Under the pieces are notes generated by a model. That model ran no database searches, had not been told where the DNA came from, and worked only from the letters and a program-made list of their open reading frames with translations. This document shows positions 35,711-45,875 of a DNA stretch of 64,000 bases, piece by piece. Numbering within the stretch: position 1 is the stretch's first letter; each line of letters opens with the position of its first letter. Where the stretch lies: NCBI GenBank assembly GCA_016711345.1, contig JADJTD010000001.1, forward strand, positions 186,001 to 250,000. The letters run 5' to 3'. The position numbers and the translations under genes are program-made. Source of the stretch: Chloracidobacterium sp. GTDB taxonomy: Bacteria; Acidobacteriota; Blastocatellia; Pyrinomonadales; Pyrinomonadaceae.

Positions 35711-36709
35711 ATGTCAGGAAAAGATGTAGCCACAATGAAGATCTCGCCAAAGGTTTGGAAAAACGGCGAGTTTATTAATTGGGACGATGCTCGTATCCAT
35801 GTGATGTCGCACGTCGTCAATTATGGTTCGAGCGTGTTCGAAGGCATACGCTGTTACAACACCAGCAAGGGTTCAGCGGTCTTCCGCCTTACCGAACACA
35901 TGCAGCGGCTCGTCAATTCGGCGAAGATCTACCGAATGGACTCGCAATTCGAACGCGATCAATTTTGCGATGCTGCGGTTGAACTCATTAAACAAAGCGG
36001 CCTCGACTCCTGCTATATCAGACCATTGATACTGCGTGGTTTGGACGAAGACAAGCCTGCATTTGGCGTAAATCCTTTCCCTAATCCTATCGATTCCTAC
36101 ATCGCCATCTGGCAGTGGGGCAAATATCTTGGCGAAGAGGCCCTCGAAACCGGTATTGATGTTTGTGTGTCTTCGTGGACACGCATCACGTCAAATTCGA
36201 TGCCGACGATGGCAAAAGCCGGTGCGAATTATATGAATTCGCAGCTTATCAAGATGGAAGCTCTGCTCGGCGGATTTTCCGAAGGCATCGCTCTCGATGA
36301 CCGCGGCTACGTTTCCGAAGGCTCAGGCGAGAACATCTTTTTGGTAAACGACGGTAAGCTGATTACGCCGCCGCTCGGAGCATCGATCCTGCCCGGAATC
36401 ACTCGCGATTCCGTCGTCCAGATCGCCCGCGAACTCGGCATCGAGGTCATCGAAACCCAGATCCAACGCGGTGCTCTCTATCTCGCAGACGAAATGTTCT
36501 TCACCGGCACAGCAGCCGAAATAACACCGATCCGAACGGTTGACCGCATCACAATCGGAGCGGGAAAACGCGGCGAGGTAACAAAGAAACTCCAAGAAGA
36601 ATTCTTCAAAATAATCGACGCCACACGCCCCGCACCTTTCGGAGCAGAATGGCTCACATTCGTTAACGCTGAGGGCGAAAAAAAAACAGCAGCTGTAACC
36701 GCTGATTGA
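35711..36709 (+). CDS. ilvE: Branched-chain amino-acid aminotransferase
   Basis: This PLP enzyme transfers amino groups to and from Leu, Ile and Val. The body has VWKNGEFINWDDARIHVMSHVVNYGSSVFEGIRCY, PTMAKAGANYMNSQLIK (the Lys that binds PLP is in this region), GYVSEGSGENIFLVNDGKLITPPL and DEMFFTGTAAEITPIRTVD. These are fold-type IV aminotransferase hallmarks. The start is uncertain. The ATG at 35711 gives 332 residues and the ATG at 35735 gives 324; usual family length is about 305-310. No clear ribosome-binding site separates them. The gene stands alone. Confidence 0.93.
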   Translation: MSGKDVATMKISPKVWKNGEFINWDDARIHVMSHVVNYGSSVFEGIRCYNTSKGSAVFRLTEHMQRLVNSAKIYRMDSQFERDQFCDAAVELIKQSGLDSCYIRPLILRGLDEDKPAFGVNPFPNPIDSYIAIWQWGKYLGEEALETGIDVCVSSWTRITSNSMPTMAKAGANYMNSQLIKMEALLGGFSEGIALDDRGYVSEGSGENIFLVNDGKLITPPLGASILPGITRDSVVQIARELGIEVIETQIQRGALYLADEMFFTGTAAEITPIRTVDRITIGAGKRGEVTKKLQEEFFKIIDATRPAPFGAEWLTFVNAEGEKKTAAVTAD

Positions 36710-36877
36710 CGATTTTCGTATTGGTTTTTGAGGATTGAGCCCCAGAGAGTGTGGACTCAGGCGATTTAGGCGGCTCGGGCGATTTTTTCGGTAAAGTTTG
36801 CTGACGGCAGCTTTAAACTGCTGATTATCAACGGTTTAGTCAGAAAACACTCCCAAAGCGCCACTTTGGAGTGCCTA

Positions 36878-36940
36878 AAAGCCATCTTTAGACCCCCAAA
36901 AAGCCATCGCTGACCCCCAAAAAGCCACCTTTAAAGTGTG
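36878..36940. repeat. Three degenerate tandem units of about 21 bp (AAAGCCAT...)
   Basis: AAAGCCATCTTTAGACCCCC, AAAGCCATCGCTGACCCCC and AAAGCCACCTTTAAAGTG are consecutive units of 21-22 nt. Units 1 and 2 differ at a few positions, and unit 3 is more diverged. Confidence 0.6.
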
Positions 36941-37167
36941 CATCCGGTGCTCAAGATCGGCCTAAAAACACGAGATTTCCGACCAGAACAACAGCTGCAA
37001 CCACATCTTCAACATTAACCTTACGATCAACCGCATCCACGCCTTTGACCAGTACCGACCAGTCACCGACCAACAACAATTCCCGACCGCCAGTAACAGC
37101 TCCAACCAGTTAAAATAACCGCCCACGCCAACTTTTTTCCCCCAAACGCACGAGAAATCTACTGATG

Positions 37168-37254
37168 CCTCCGTGTCTTCCCTTGGTGTCCTCTGTGTTT
37201 AAGAAAGCTATAACACAGAGTACACGGAGACAAAGCCACAGAGTTCACAAAGGT
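37168..37254. repeat. CTCTGTG-type inverted repeat, copy A
   Basis: A degenerate imperfect palindrome: CCTCCGTGTC... CTCTGTGTTT on the left and TAACACAGAG... ACACGGAG on the right. It is upstream of the 130-residue gene. A related element (copy B) lies downstream at 37763-37859. Confidence 0.65.
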
Positions 37255-37292
37255 AGTTTTCCCAAAACTCACAAATTAGCAGTCATGGTCAC

Positions 37293-37321
37293 TTGACACG
37301 TCGTTGCACCGATGCTACATT
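37293..37321 (+). promoter_or_regulatory. Promoter of the small hypothetical gene
   Basis: TTGACA (37293-37298) and TACATT (37316-37321) are separated by 17 nt. GGAGG follows at 37336-37340, then ATG at 37353. Confidence 0.65.
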
Positions 37322-37352
37322 GATTAAAAATCAAATGGAGGACAAAACAATT

Positions 37353-37745
37353 ATGGTAGAACAATGGGAAGAATTTCATGCTGGGCCGAAGGATGTGGAA
37401 TCGGACCTGCACGTGACTTTGAACAAACACGGAGTGATATTGCTCGGCGCCCGCACATTTGATCGGATGGGCAAGCCGGACGCTGTCGTGCTGTTTTTTG
37501 ACAAGATGAACAGCAAGATCGGGCTGATGCCCTCTCACGACCGCGTCGAAAATGCACATCCGCTGCAGTCAAAAGGCAAACACCGCCATCGCATCTTGCG
37601 TGCAAGCAGATTATGCCGCCACTACGGCATCAAGGTCGATCGCACCATAGAATTTCCCTACGCTCATATAAACGACAACGGAATTCTCGTACTCGATCTC
37701 AAAACCACCAACGTCATCGGCCGAGTATCAAATAACGGCAAGTAA
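37353..37745 (+). CDS. Hypothetical protein, 130 residues
   Basis: The start is the ATG at 37353, about 12 nt after GGAGG. Upstream start codons lie over the promoter and the ribosome-binding site and are rejected. The protein reads MVEQWEEFHAGPKDVESDLHV, then VILLGARTFDRMGKPDAVVLFFD, KIGLMPSHDRVENAHPL, and a basic stretch (KGKHRHRILRASRLCRHYGIKVDR). The mix of beta and basic segments might suit nucleic-acid binding, but I recognise no family. The gene is flanked on both sides by related inverted repeats, so it may travel as a small cassette. Confidence 0.6.
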   Translation: MVEQWEEFHAGPKDVESDLHVTLNKHGVILLGARTFDRMGKPDAVVLFFDKMNSKIGLMPSHDRVENAHPLQSKGKHRHRILRASRLCRHYGIKVDRTIEFPYAHINDNGILVLDLKTTNVIGRVSNNGK

Positions 37746-37762
37746 TACGCACCTCTACTGAT

Positions 37763-37859
37763 TTCCGTGACCTCCGTGTCCTAACTCTGTGGTCTCTGTG
37801 TTAAAAAATTTTCACTAAACACAGAGGCCACTGAGCCCAAACCACGGAGGTCCCAAAGG
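37763..37859. repeat. CTCTGTG-type inverted repeat, copy B
   Basis: The left arm includes GACCTCCGTG and CTCTGTGTT, and the right arm AACACAGAG and CACGGAGGTC, around a spacer of about 14 nt at the centre. It resembles copy A and begins 17 nt after the small gene stop. Confidence 0.7.
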
Positions 37860-37885
37860 CTCCAGAATGTTAAATCTACATTAAC

Positions 37886-37938
37886 AGCGCTAATTCACAA
37901 AATTAGCGCTTGACATCCATTTTAAACTGATATAAAGT
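37886..37938 (+). promoter_or_regulatory. Promoter with perfect palindromic operator overlapping the -35 box
   Basis: AGCGCTAATT and AATTAGCGCT (37886-37895 and 37901-37910) form a perfect 10-bp inverted repeat with a 5-nt spacer. The last T joins TTGACA (37910-37915), and TAAAGT at 37933-37938 (spacer 17) or TATAAA at 37931-37936 (spacer 15) gives a -10. A dimeric regulator bound here would cover the -35 box, so repression is likely. Confidence 0.65.
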
Positions 37939-38162
37939 TCCTACCAATCAAGCAGTACTTTCACAAGGGGGAAGAGAGTCGTTCTCGATAGAACGTCAGC
38001 GATTCTCAACAAAGTGGTTCCAGGAGATCCCAGCATTACTCCTAAACCTTGGCACTTAACTTTTTAGCTTGAAACCGGGAGAAAATGTGAATTTCCGTCA
38101 AAACTTCCGCTGCTAAATAAACTTTAATTAATGTAACTGAGTCAACACCATCTTGGAGGACT

Positions 38163-39170
38163 ATGAGAAACAGGTTAATCACAAAGTATTTTAAGGTATT
38201 GATCACAATATTGGCACTATTCATTGTCAGTGCTTACCCTCAAAATTATGCGAAAATTATGAATAAACAAGTAAAGAAAGCACTCGGCGGGGATAGCGGC
38301 CTACTGAAAGGATTTGAGTGGATACCTTTACCAACAACAAATTTCGGTCTAATGACCGCATTCGTGTATACCACAAACAAAAAACCAAGTTTTCAGAATG
38401 AATGGTGTGCGAGTTTTTCATGTCTGGGGGTTGACCCACCATCCGACCTTCCAAATATTATTGGGATGAACGGCTTCGCCGATGTCGGAGCTAGCGCCGC
38501 CGTCACTCTTACCGAGAAAGAAGAAAAAGACATCGCTCTCAATGTTCTTCTGCCTGCTATCTACAATATTTTGAGTGTGGGTGGAGGTTTTAACAAAAAT
38601 TCCGTCCTAGATACTCGTTTAAAACTTGGCACTGTTCATGTACGAGTTCTTAATAAAGGTAAAGCTCTAAGTTACCTAAAAAAAATTCCTATGGACAGTG
38701 ACAATCACCAGCTTCTCAATTCCCTAAATGCACGGACTTTGGGTCTCGTGGTAGCGGATGTAATGGTTGAATCCATGTCTGTAACTTTGGAACTTAAGAC
38801 CGGAACGGATGCTAATTTGAACGCAGCACTGAACAATCCGGCGCCGGGGTCAGGCGTTTTGCCTAAAGTTTTCGGGGCAACAGCAGACAAAAAACCTTCT
38901 TTAACTGTTAAGGCGGCAAGGGGTGTAGTTGGAAAATACCAGTTTGAGATTAGTCAACCCGTAATAGTTGCTCGACTTGTAGGACAATATCCGATTTTCA
39001 GCATTGCTGATGGAGGAGTCAAGAATGTACCCAACACAAAAGAGCAAGTATCCATTATTGATTCTATAAAACCGTCACTCAAGGGCTTAAGTGAGCAATG
39101 GGCTATGTGGACACTCGGAAAGAACTGCACAGTGCCAAAAAAAGAATTTTTGTGTATTGTTAATAACTAA
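38163..39170 (+). CDS. Secreted hypothetical protein, partner of papain-like protease
   Basis: This 335-residue protein has a signal peptide (ITKYFKVLITILALFIVSAYPQ) and GGAGGA 5 nt before its ATG. The mature part has repeated beta-rich segments (FEWIPLPTTNFGLMTAFVY, VHVRVLNKGKALSYLKKIP, VGKYQFEISQPVIVARL) with few cysteines. I do not recognise a family. It is followed after 56 nt by a secreted papain-like protease with a lectin domain and shares the upstream operator/promoter. Substrate, propeptide/inhibitor or toxin roles are all open. It is AT-rich compared with the housekeeping genes, which suggests recent acquisition. Confidence 0.7.
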   Translation: MRNRLITKYFKVLITILALFIVSAYPQNYAKIMNKQVKKALGGDSGLLKGFEWIPLPTTNFGLMTAFVYTTNKKPSFQNEWCASFSCLGVDPPSDLPNIIGMNGFADVGASAAVTLTEKEEKDIALNVLLPAIYNILSVGGGFNKNSVLDTRLKLGTVHVRVLNKGKALSYLKKIPMDSDNHQLLNSLNARTLGLVVADVMVESMSVTLELKTGTDANLNAALNNPAPGSGVLPKVFGATADKKPSLTVKAARGVVGKYQFEISQPVIVARLVGQYPIFSIADGGVKNVPNTKEQVSIIDSIKPSLKGLSEQWAMWTLGKNCTVPKKEFLCIVNN

Positions 39171-39191
39171 TCAAAAAACTGACGCTGTTGT

Positions 39192-39211
39192 GGGAACCAA
39201 TACGTGTTCCC
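39192..39211 (+). promoter_or_regulatory. Intergenic hairpin between the secreted pair
   Basis: GGGAAC (39192-39197) pairs with GTTCCC (39206-39211) around an 8-nt loop, between the stop at 39170 and the ATG at 39227. It could tune expression of the protease relative to the first gene. No T-run follows, so it is not a normal terminator. Confidence 0.45.
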
Positions 39212-39226
39212 GCGCAAAACAAAAAT

Positions 39227-40825
39227 ATGAACCGGGTAACAAATAGTTTTTGTGTCTATTTTTCAATATTCTTTTTCCTAGGACTAACTCAAATCTATTA
39301 TGGACAAATCGTAACAGGAGACGCTCCTCTAACCGCAGATCAAGTCGATACACTAAACACAAAAGATTTTGCTCACCCACAAAGTACGCTTTCCGGAGCG
39401 GATGGGGCCGCATTATTAAGCTCTGCGGTAGATTTATCAATTCACAAAAACCGCGAATCAAAAATAGATTGGGAACTAGAAATTAAGAATCAAGGGGCTT
39501 TACAAAGTTGTCAGTCAGTCGCTGTTTCATATGCTGCGGACATTCTAGAAAGGAAGCGGTATTATGGCGCCTCAGCAAAAAAGAGGGTTTACCATAAAGA
39601 TTATATTTGGGAAATTCTACGACATAAAGTGTACGCCGAAAATGATGAAGGCTGCCCTCTCGACTGTACAAAATGTGGTGGCTTTAGCATTTATGACGCA
39701 GCAGAGGCCGCTGGACCGGGAATATTATTTAGTGATGAAAGTTTTGATCGAAGCTGTGGTAAAAATGCTATCGTAACATCGCTCGCGGGACACACTAGCT
39801 TCACTTTTAACTATATATGGTCAAATCCAGACAAGTACCCACGCGTTTTAAGGTCGAAATTTGACTCTTTGTCACGTTTATCTTGGGCCGCCACATTAAG
39901 ATCCGTTAAAGAAAATCTTTCGTCTGGCGTACCTATTTTGGTGTCAATTTTTTCAGCACCCAACGACCCAAAAGGCTTTGCTTTAGCATACGAGCGTGGA
40001 GGAGCCTCTTATAGCCATTTGCTGGATGACAGTTCGTTTGACTATCTGTCCGATGGCTGGCATGCAATGACTATCGTCGGTTATGACGATACTAAAGACG
40101 GTGGGGCATTCAAACTCGCTAACTCATGGGTTAGTTCAGACAATAGTCGCTGGGGACAAGATGGATATCTATGGATAACTTATTCTGCTTTTCAAAGGAT
40201 TTCTAGACTGATGATTACCTTGCAAATTGACAAACAAGATTTCCCTGGTATTCGAACCCCAAATACCAAAGACGGAAATGCCTTGCCGGGAATTCTTCAG
40301 ACCTTAGGATCGACAGCAGCAGCAAAGGAAGTTTCCAAGGTCAAGCTACAACTGATTGCCAAAGCTAAGGGAGGGACGAATGTTTGTCTCGATGCAAACA
40401 CGCCCGATTGGATAGAAAAAAAAGGATTCGAAGTAATAATGTACAGATGCGGCCGTCAGTCAAATCAACTTTGGCGCCTATCCTTAAGAGAACAACGGGA
40501 TGACACAAAGTACTACTTTATTGAGTCCTTGGGCAAAGATTCGCTAGGCAAAGTACTCGCTGTGAATGAAGGTCGTTTGACCCTTTCCACAAAGTCGGTA
40601 GACTTCGATGAAAACCAATTGTGGAATATGCGAACCGATCCAGATGACTCCGAAAACAAGAAGGGACTCGCTATTTTTTGGGCTGGCCAAGGTGGCCTTT
40701 TTGTGCTTGAAGGAGACCAACTTCGACTTGACAAATACTCAGATGATACAGCCCCAGAGCCGTTCGTTCTTAACCCATTCAATAACCTTGACAGACAAAA
40801 GTGGACTTTTGTCCCAGTAGAATAG
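39227..40825 (+). CDS. Secreted C1-family (papain-like) protease with ricin-B-like lectin domain
   Basis: The start is the ATG at 39227, which gives a proper signal peptide (VTNSFCVYFSIFFFLGLTQIYYGQ) and 532 residues. The upstream TTG at 39188 would add 13 unlikely residues over the hairpin. The papain fold shows C95 (NQGALQSCQSV), H279 (GWHAMTIVGYDD) and N299 (LANSWVSS), followed by WGQDGYLWITY. These are the papain catalytic Cys, His and Asn. The C-terminus (about 375-532) has three QxW-type motifs (NQLWRL, NQLWNM, RQKWTF) of a ricin-type beta-trefoil, so it may bind glycans. It is probably secreted and acts with the preceding 335-residue protein. Confidence 0.82.
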   Translation: MNRVTNSFCVYFSIFFFLGLTQIYYGQIVTGDAPLTADQVDTLNTKDFAHPQSTLSGADGAALLSSAVDLSIHKNRESKIDWELEIKNQGALQSCQSVAVSYAADILERKRYYGASAKKRVYHKDYIWEILRHKVYAENDEGCPLDCTKCGGFSIYDAAEAAGPGILFSDESFDRSCGKNAIVTSLAGHTSFTFNYIWSNPDKYPRVLRSKFDSLSRLSWAATLRSVKENLSSGVPILVSIFSAPNDPKGFALAYERGGASYSHLLDDSSFDYLSDGWHAMTIVGYDDTKDGGAFKLANSWVSSDNSRWGQDGYLWITYSAFQRISRLMITLQIDKQDFPGIRTPNTKDGNALPGILQTLGSTAAAKEVSKVKLQLIAKAKGGTNVCLDANTPDWIEKKGFEVIMYRCGRQSNQLWRLSLREQRDDTKYYFIESLGKDSLGKVLAVNEGRLTLSTKSVDFDENQLWNMRTDPDDSENKKGLAIFWAGQGGLFVLEGDQLRLDKYSDDTAPEPFVLNPFNNLDRQKWTFVPVE

Positions 40826-41015
40826 AGACAAGTTTTTTTAATACGACCTGAATTTTCTGATAGAATATAAAATTTTTTTTGATTGTTGGTGAGAAAGCAG
40901 GAAAGCCCGTTCCCGAATCCGCCAGCAAATATCAGTTTTTAGATATTACATATTAACGATCAGATAGTAATACCATTTTTGCACATTTGCACAAATACTA
41001 CTTAAATCCACAAAA

Positions 41016-43553
41016 TCAACGCAACCCTTGACCGTATTGTTCGGTGCCGAAGGAGCCGATGCCGTTTAGGCGGAAGCTGAAGACGAAGCGGTTTTCTTTT
41101 CTGACGCCGACGTTGAAGGTGTAGTATTGGAGGGCTAGGGAGCAGCAGTCGTAGGCGTAGCCGACGGTTACGAGGGAGCTGATCATTGGTGAGGTTTGGG
41201 ATTTGCGGCGGTTTTCGAGGTCGAAGAAGAAGGATGTGCCGCCGTAGAGGCCGCGGTTGCGGTTGCCTAGGAAGATCGCGGGGCTCCATTGTGAGCCTCG
41301 CAGCGTTCCCGGTTCTTTGCCGGCGTCGTTTGCGTATTGGGCGAGCGATGGAATGAGTGTGACGGCACGTGTGTAATAAAAAGTTTGGAAGATCTTTACG
41401 AACGACGTGTTGTAGCCCATTCCGGCGGAAATGTCGCGAAGGCCATCTCCTGAAATTCCATAATCGAGCCGAGCATTAACAAATATATTTTTTTGCGGGC
41501 GATATGTTGCGTCTATGTTCAATGGCGAAAAGCGTCGAGGTGCTCCGCCGAACGTGTAAAAGCTAAGTGCCGTGATCGGTTCGATCTGGTTTCGCCTTCC
41601 CTGTATCAACGCCCCGCCAAAGGTCTTATCAAAAAAATACTTGCCGCGAACCGTAATGCTGAAGATCTCATAGGGCTGGACAGACAGCGAGTCTGGAGTT
41701 TGGAGTCTGGAGTCTGGAGCAGAATTTCCTACTCCCGACCTAAGACTCAAGACTCTTTGTGCTTCGGGCGTGACGGCTTGGCCGTATTTTCTTGTGTAGA
41801 ATCTGTTTGTGATGCCGAATTCGATCTCGTTGGTATTGGTGGCGGTGTCGATGTAGTCAAAGCGAATGATCTTGTTAAAATTATCGACGCCTTTCACAAG
41901 ACGATAAGTTGCGAACGGTTCGATCACGTGGCGGAATCGAAATTCGTTTTTCTTTCCGTAAAAGTTCTTCGCGAGAGCGGCCGGCCGCACATCAAAACTG
42001 AACTCGCCGTATCGACGTGTCACATCTCTGCTCGACACACGCCGCATGTCGTCGAACGAATTAGAATAATACGTGACTCGTGTCGCTGCATTAGCAGTAA
42101 AATTAAAATACTTCGTATTGAACGGGATCGACACCTGCGGATAAACATCAAACCGCTGCACCAAGGACGGCGTGATCACAGGCTCGGTTCCAGTCATTGC
42201 AAAATAAAGACTTAAATCGTCGACCTCTTCTTTTCGAGAAACTCCCTGAAGGCTCGCCCTGAAAGAAAAATATGCGCTGTTAAAAAATGGCAGTTGCGAC
42301 GGGCGTTTTTCAAAATCGATGCTCGGCAAATTTCGTGATTTTTCGCGAACATTCGGAATTGAAATTACTTGCGAACGAGTTAAAAAATTCAGTGTGTAAT
42401 TGTTCCAGCTTTTGTTGACGAAAACCTGCGATATCTCGATCGGCGAAATGATCGACTGTATGCCGTCGGAAAATTCCTGGCGAAACGCGAGACTTGAAGT
42501 GAGCCTGAAATCGACTGCGGCAGTGAAACCATTTGGAAAATAATGTACGCCGTCAGCATAGATCGACGAACCGCCCTGATCCGGATTATTCTCATCGGCT
42601 TCTTGGCCAAAGATGCGGTCCTTTACGGCATAAAAGCCAAAATTGAGGAATGAACGCGAATTTGCCCGAGTGCGGGCGTCCAATCCGTAGCCAATTCCGC
42701 GTGCCGAAAAAACATCGCCGCGAAGTGTAACGTCAGCCGAATCACCAAGGGTTTTGTAATATGCAGCCGAAACTCGAGCACCCTTTCGGCCCGAGTAGCC
42801 GAAAGTCGGTGTCAGAAAGCCGGAGCTTCGGTCTTTTTCCTTGATTGGAATCGACGCAAATGGAACGACGATCAAAGGTATATTTTTGATACGGAATTTT
42901 GCGTTCTTGAGCCGAAGTTTGTCGTTAGTTTTAATACGGGCGTTATCCGCCGTAAAACTCCATTTGGGCACAGCTTCTTCGCACGCGGTGAACACGCCTT
43001 TTGTGACGACGATCTCCGTGAGCGACACTCGTTCCACTCGCTCGGCAGTAAAATAAAGGACCGTTCCGTCGTTGGTTTGATTTGTAAACCCAGTCGAATC
43101 TTCAAAAACGCCGAGCTTTGTTTTGTAATTCCAGACGCCACTTGCGCCTGTTATTCGCTGATCGTCGCCCTGATCAAATATCACGCTTCCGCTCGCCACG
43201 ATCTTGTTGTCGGCTTCGTAAATGACGATCTTGTTCGCCTGCATGCGATATATTCCGTAGCGGACGTCAACGTTTCCGGTATGACTCACAATGCGACGTC
43301 CTTTTTCGCCCTCGACAGATTGCGAGTCGGAATAAACAACGACTTCCCCGTCGCCGCCTTCCTCTTCAACGGTCGTCTTTTTCTTGAGTTTTGGTGCTGA
43401 GATGTTTTGTTCGTTTGAGATCGGGTTGATGTTCGGCGTGTCGGTTATCGGATTGGACACCTGACGATCGACAGGATTTGTCTGCTGCGCTAACGTGAAT
43501 GTCGCCAGCACAAATATCAGCAAAAAGACCGTTTTGGGATCAGGGAACCGCAT
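41016..43553 (-). CDS. lptD: LptD/OstA-like LPS-assembly outer-membrane protein
   Basis: The start is the ATG at 43553 (MRFPDPKTVFLLIFVLATFTLAQ), a signal peptide, giving about 845 residues. The N-terminal region (VDVRYGIYRMQANKIVIYEADNKIVASGSVIFDQ...) matches the OstA-type jellyroll. A large beta-barrel-like region follows, with alternating Tyr/Phe-rich strands up to a terminal RFVFSFRLNG segment. LptD inserts LPS into the outer leaflet, in keeping with lpxD and lpxB. The Cys pairs used for disulfide assembly in E. coli are not obvious here, so folding may differ. A tandem repeat of 7-nt units is embedded in a loop (41691-41718). Confidence 0.85.
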   Translation of the reverse strand: MRFPDPKTVFLLIFVLATFTLAQQTNPVDRQVSNPITDTPNINPISNEQNISAPKLKKKTTVEEEGGDGEVVVYSDSQSVEGEKGRRIVSHTGNVDVRYGIYRMQANKIVIYEADNKIVASGSVIFDQGDDQRITGASGVWNYKTKLGVFEDSTGFTNQTNDGTVLYFTAERVERVSLTEIVVTKGVFTACEEAVPKWSFTADNARIKTNDKLRLKNAKFRIKNIPLIVVPFASIPIKEKDRSSGFLTPTFGYSGRKGARVSAAYYKTLGDSADVTLRGDVFSARGIGYGLDARTRANSRSFLNFGFYAVKDRIFGQEADENNPDQGGSSIYADGVHYFPNGFTAAVDFRLTSSLAFRQEFSDGIQSIISPIEISQVFVNKSWNNYTLNFLTRSQVISIPNVREKSRNLPSIDFEKRPSQLPFFNSAYFSFRASLQGVSRKEEVDDLSLYFAMTGTEPVITPSLVQRFDVYPQVSIPFNTKYFNFTANAATRVTYYSNSFDDMRRVSSRDVTRRYGEFSFDVRPAALAKNFYGKKNEFRFRHVIEPFATYRLVKGVDNFNKIIRFDYIDTATNTNEIEFGITNRFYTRKYGQAVTPEAQRVLSLRSGVGNSAPDSRLQTPDSLSVQPYEIFSITVRGKYFFDKTFGGALIQGRRNQIEPITALSFYTFGGAPRRFSPLNIDATYRPQKNIFVNARLDYGISGDGLRDISAGMGYNTSFVKIFQTFYYTRAVTLIPSLAQYANDAGKEPGTLRGSQWSPAIFLGNRNRGLYGGTSFFFDLENRRKSQTSPMISSLVTVGYAYDCCSLALQYYTFNVGVRKENRFVFSFRLNGIGSFGTEQYGQGLR
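41691..41718. repeat. Four tandem 7-bp GTCTGGA units inside lptD
   Basis: GTCTGGA, GTTTGGA, GTCTGGA and GTCTGGA lie in a row within the coding region, encoding part of an APDSRLQTPDSL-type loop. Nearby GACTCAAGACTC at 41752-41766 may be a related inverted half. Confidence 0.8.
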
Positions 43554-43611
43554 CGAATAAGTTGAACATTTCGATGCTAACACGAAGCAGACCAACAATA
43601 AAATTCCGTGT

Positions 43612-44112
43612 TTACTTAGCCGACATCTCCAAAACGAAATAATCAGTATCCTCGATCCGCACTAAACGTCCAGAAGTGTACGGTTCTTGAAAAAAGCTGT
43701 TGGCGGCATAAGCAAGGCCTTTGAGGCTGTCGTCACCGCTCATTTCACTCTGTGCGATCAATTCCGACGGAAACCACGGTTCTGACGACAACGTAACGTA
43801 CTCGGGGGCTTGATGGATGGCAGCCTCAGCAACGATTTTATTTGCATTCTCGGTCGAAAATCTAATGACAGCGAGTAGCTTCTTTCGATCCGCATTTTCT
43901 TTCCATACAATATCCTCGTCTTCCAGCTCGTAAGGCACGTTCACCAGCAATTTAAGCTCTTCGACATTGGTTTTTGCCGAATTTGCATTCTCAAGCGTCG
44001 GATTAACAATGGCCGAATTCGCATTCGGATTATTGTTGCCGCCTTGGCAGCCCAAAAACGCTCCTAAAGACAAAAACAGTGCTAAAATAACACCTGTTCT
44101 GAGGATTTTCAT
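43612..44112 (-). CDS. Putative lipoprotein
   Basis: The start is the ATG at 44112 (MKILRTGVILALFLSLGAFLGCQGGNN), a typical lipoprotein signal with a lipobox (LGAFLGC) and an Asn/Ala-rich spacer after the Cys; this gives 166 residues. The mature domain (KLLVNVPYELEDEDIVWKE...) is beta-rich, with SSEPWFPSELIAQSE and ENTDYFVLEM-like segments. I recognise no family. It lies 59 nt upstream of lptD on the same strand and may be an envelope protein expressed with it. It is 69 nt from the divergent mcm gene. Confidence 0.75.
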   Translation of the reverse strand: MKILRTGVILALFLSLGAFLGCQGGNNNPNANSAIVNPTLENANSAKTNVEELKLLVNVPYELEDEDIVWKENADRKKLLAVIRFSTENANKIVAEAAIHQAPEYVTLSSEPWFPSELIAQSEMSGDDSLKGLAYAANSFFQEPYTSGRLVRIEDTDYFVLEMSAK

Positions 44113-44181
44113 TAGCTCATTGTATGCAGATAACCCGGTGATTTGCAATTTTCGAGCTAATGCCGGATAAACTATAGTTTT

Positions 44182-45861
<1,680 letters not shown>

Positions 45862-45875
45862 GACAGACAAGAAAG

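Larger units (their letters stand above)
36710..37352. other. Noncoding region with repeats, no gene found
   Basis: Except for the 21-nt tandem repeat (36878-36940), the inverted repeat (37168-37254) and the promoter of the next gene (37293-37321), I see no gene or RNA. The sequence has short stretches resembling degenerated coding or repeat DNA (for example CCGACCAG repeated around 36985 and 37045), but no frame is open over a useful length. Confidence 0.5.
37746..38162. other. Noncoding interval with repeat copy B, promoter and leader
   Basis: It holds the copy B inverted repeat (37763-37859), a promoter overlapped by a palindrome (37886-37938), and a leader of about 215 nt before the next gene. 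The leader has the hairpin CGTTCT-CGAT-AGAACG and an AGGAG/CTCCT pair. No known riboswitch was recognised. Confidence 0.5.

Noticed and set aside
38163..39170. Bacterial gasdermin followed by a protease
   Set aside because: The order (unknown protein plus protease) is suggestive, but this protein has a signal peptide and no motif I can tie to gasdermins, so the match is not supported.
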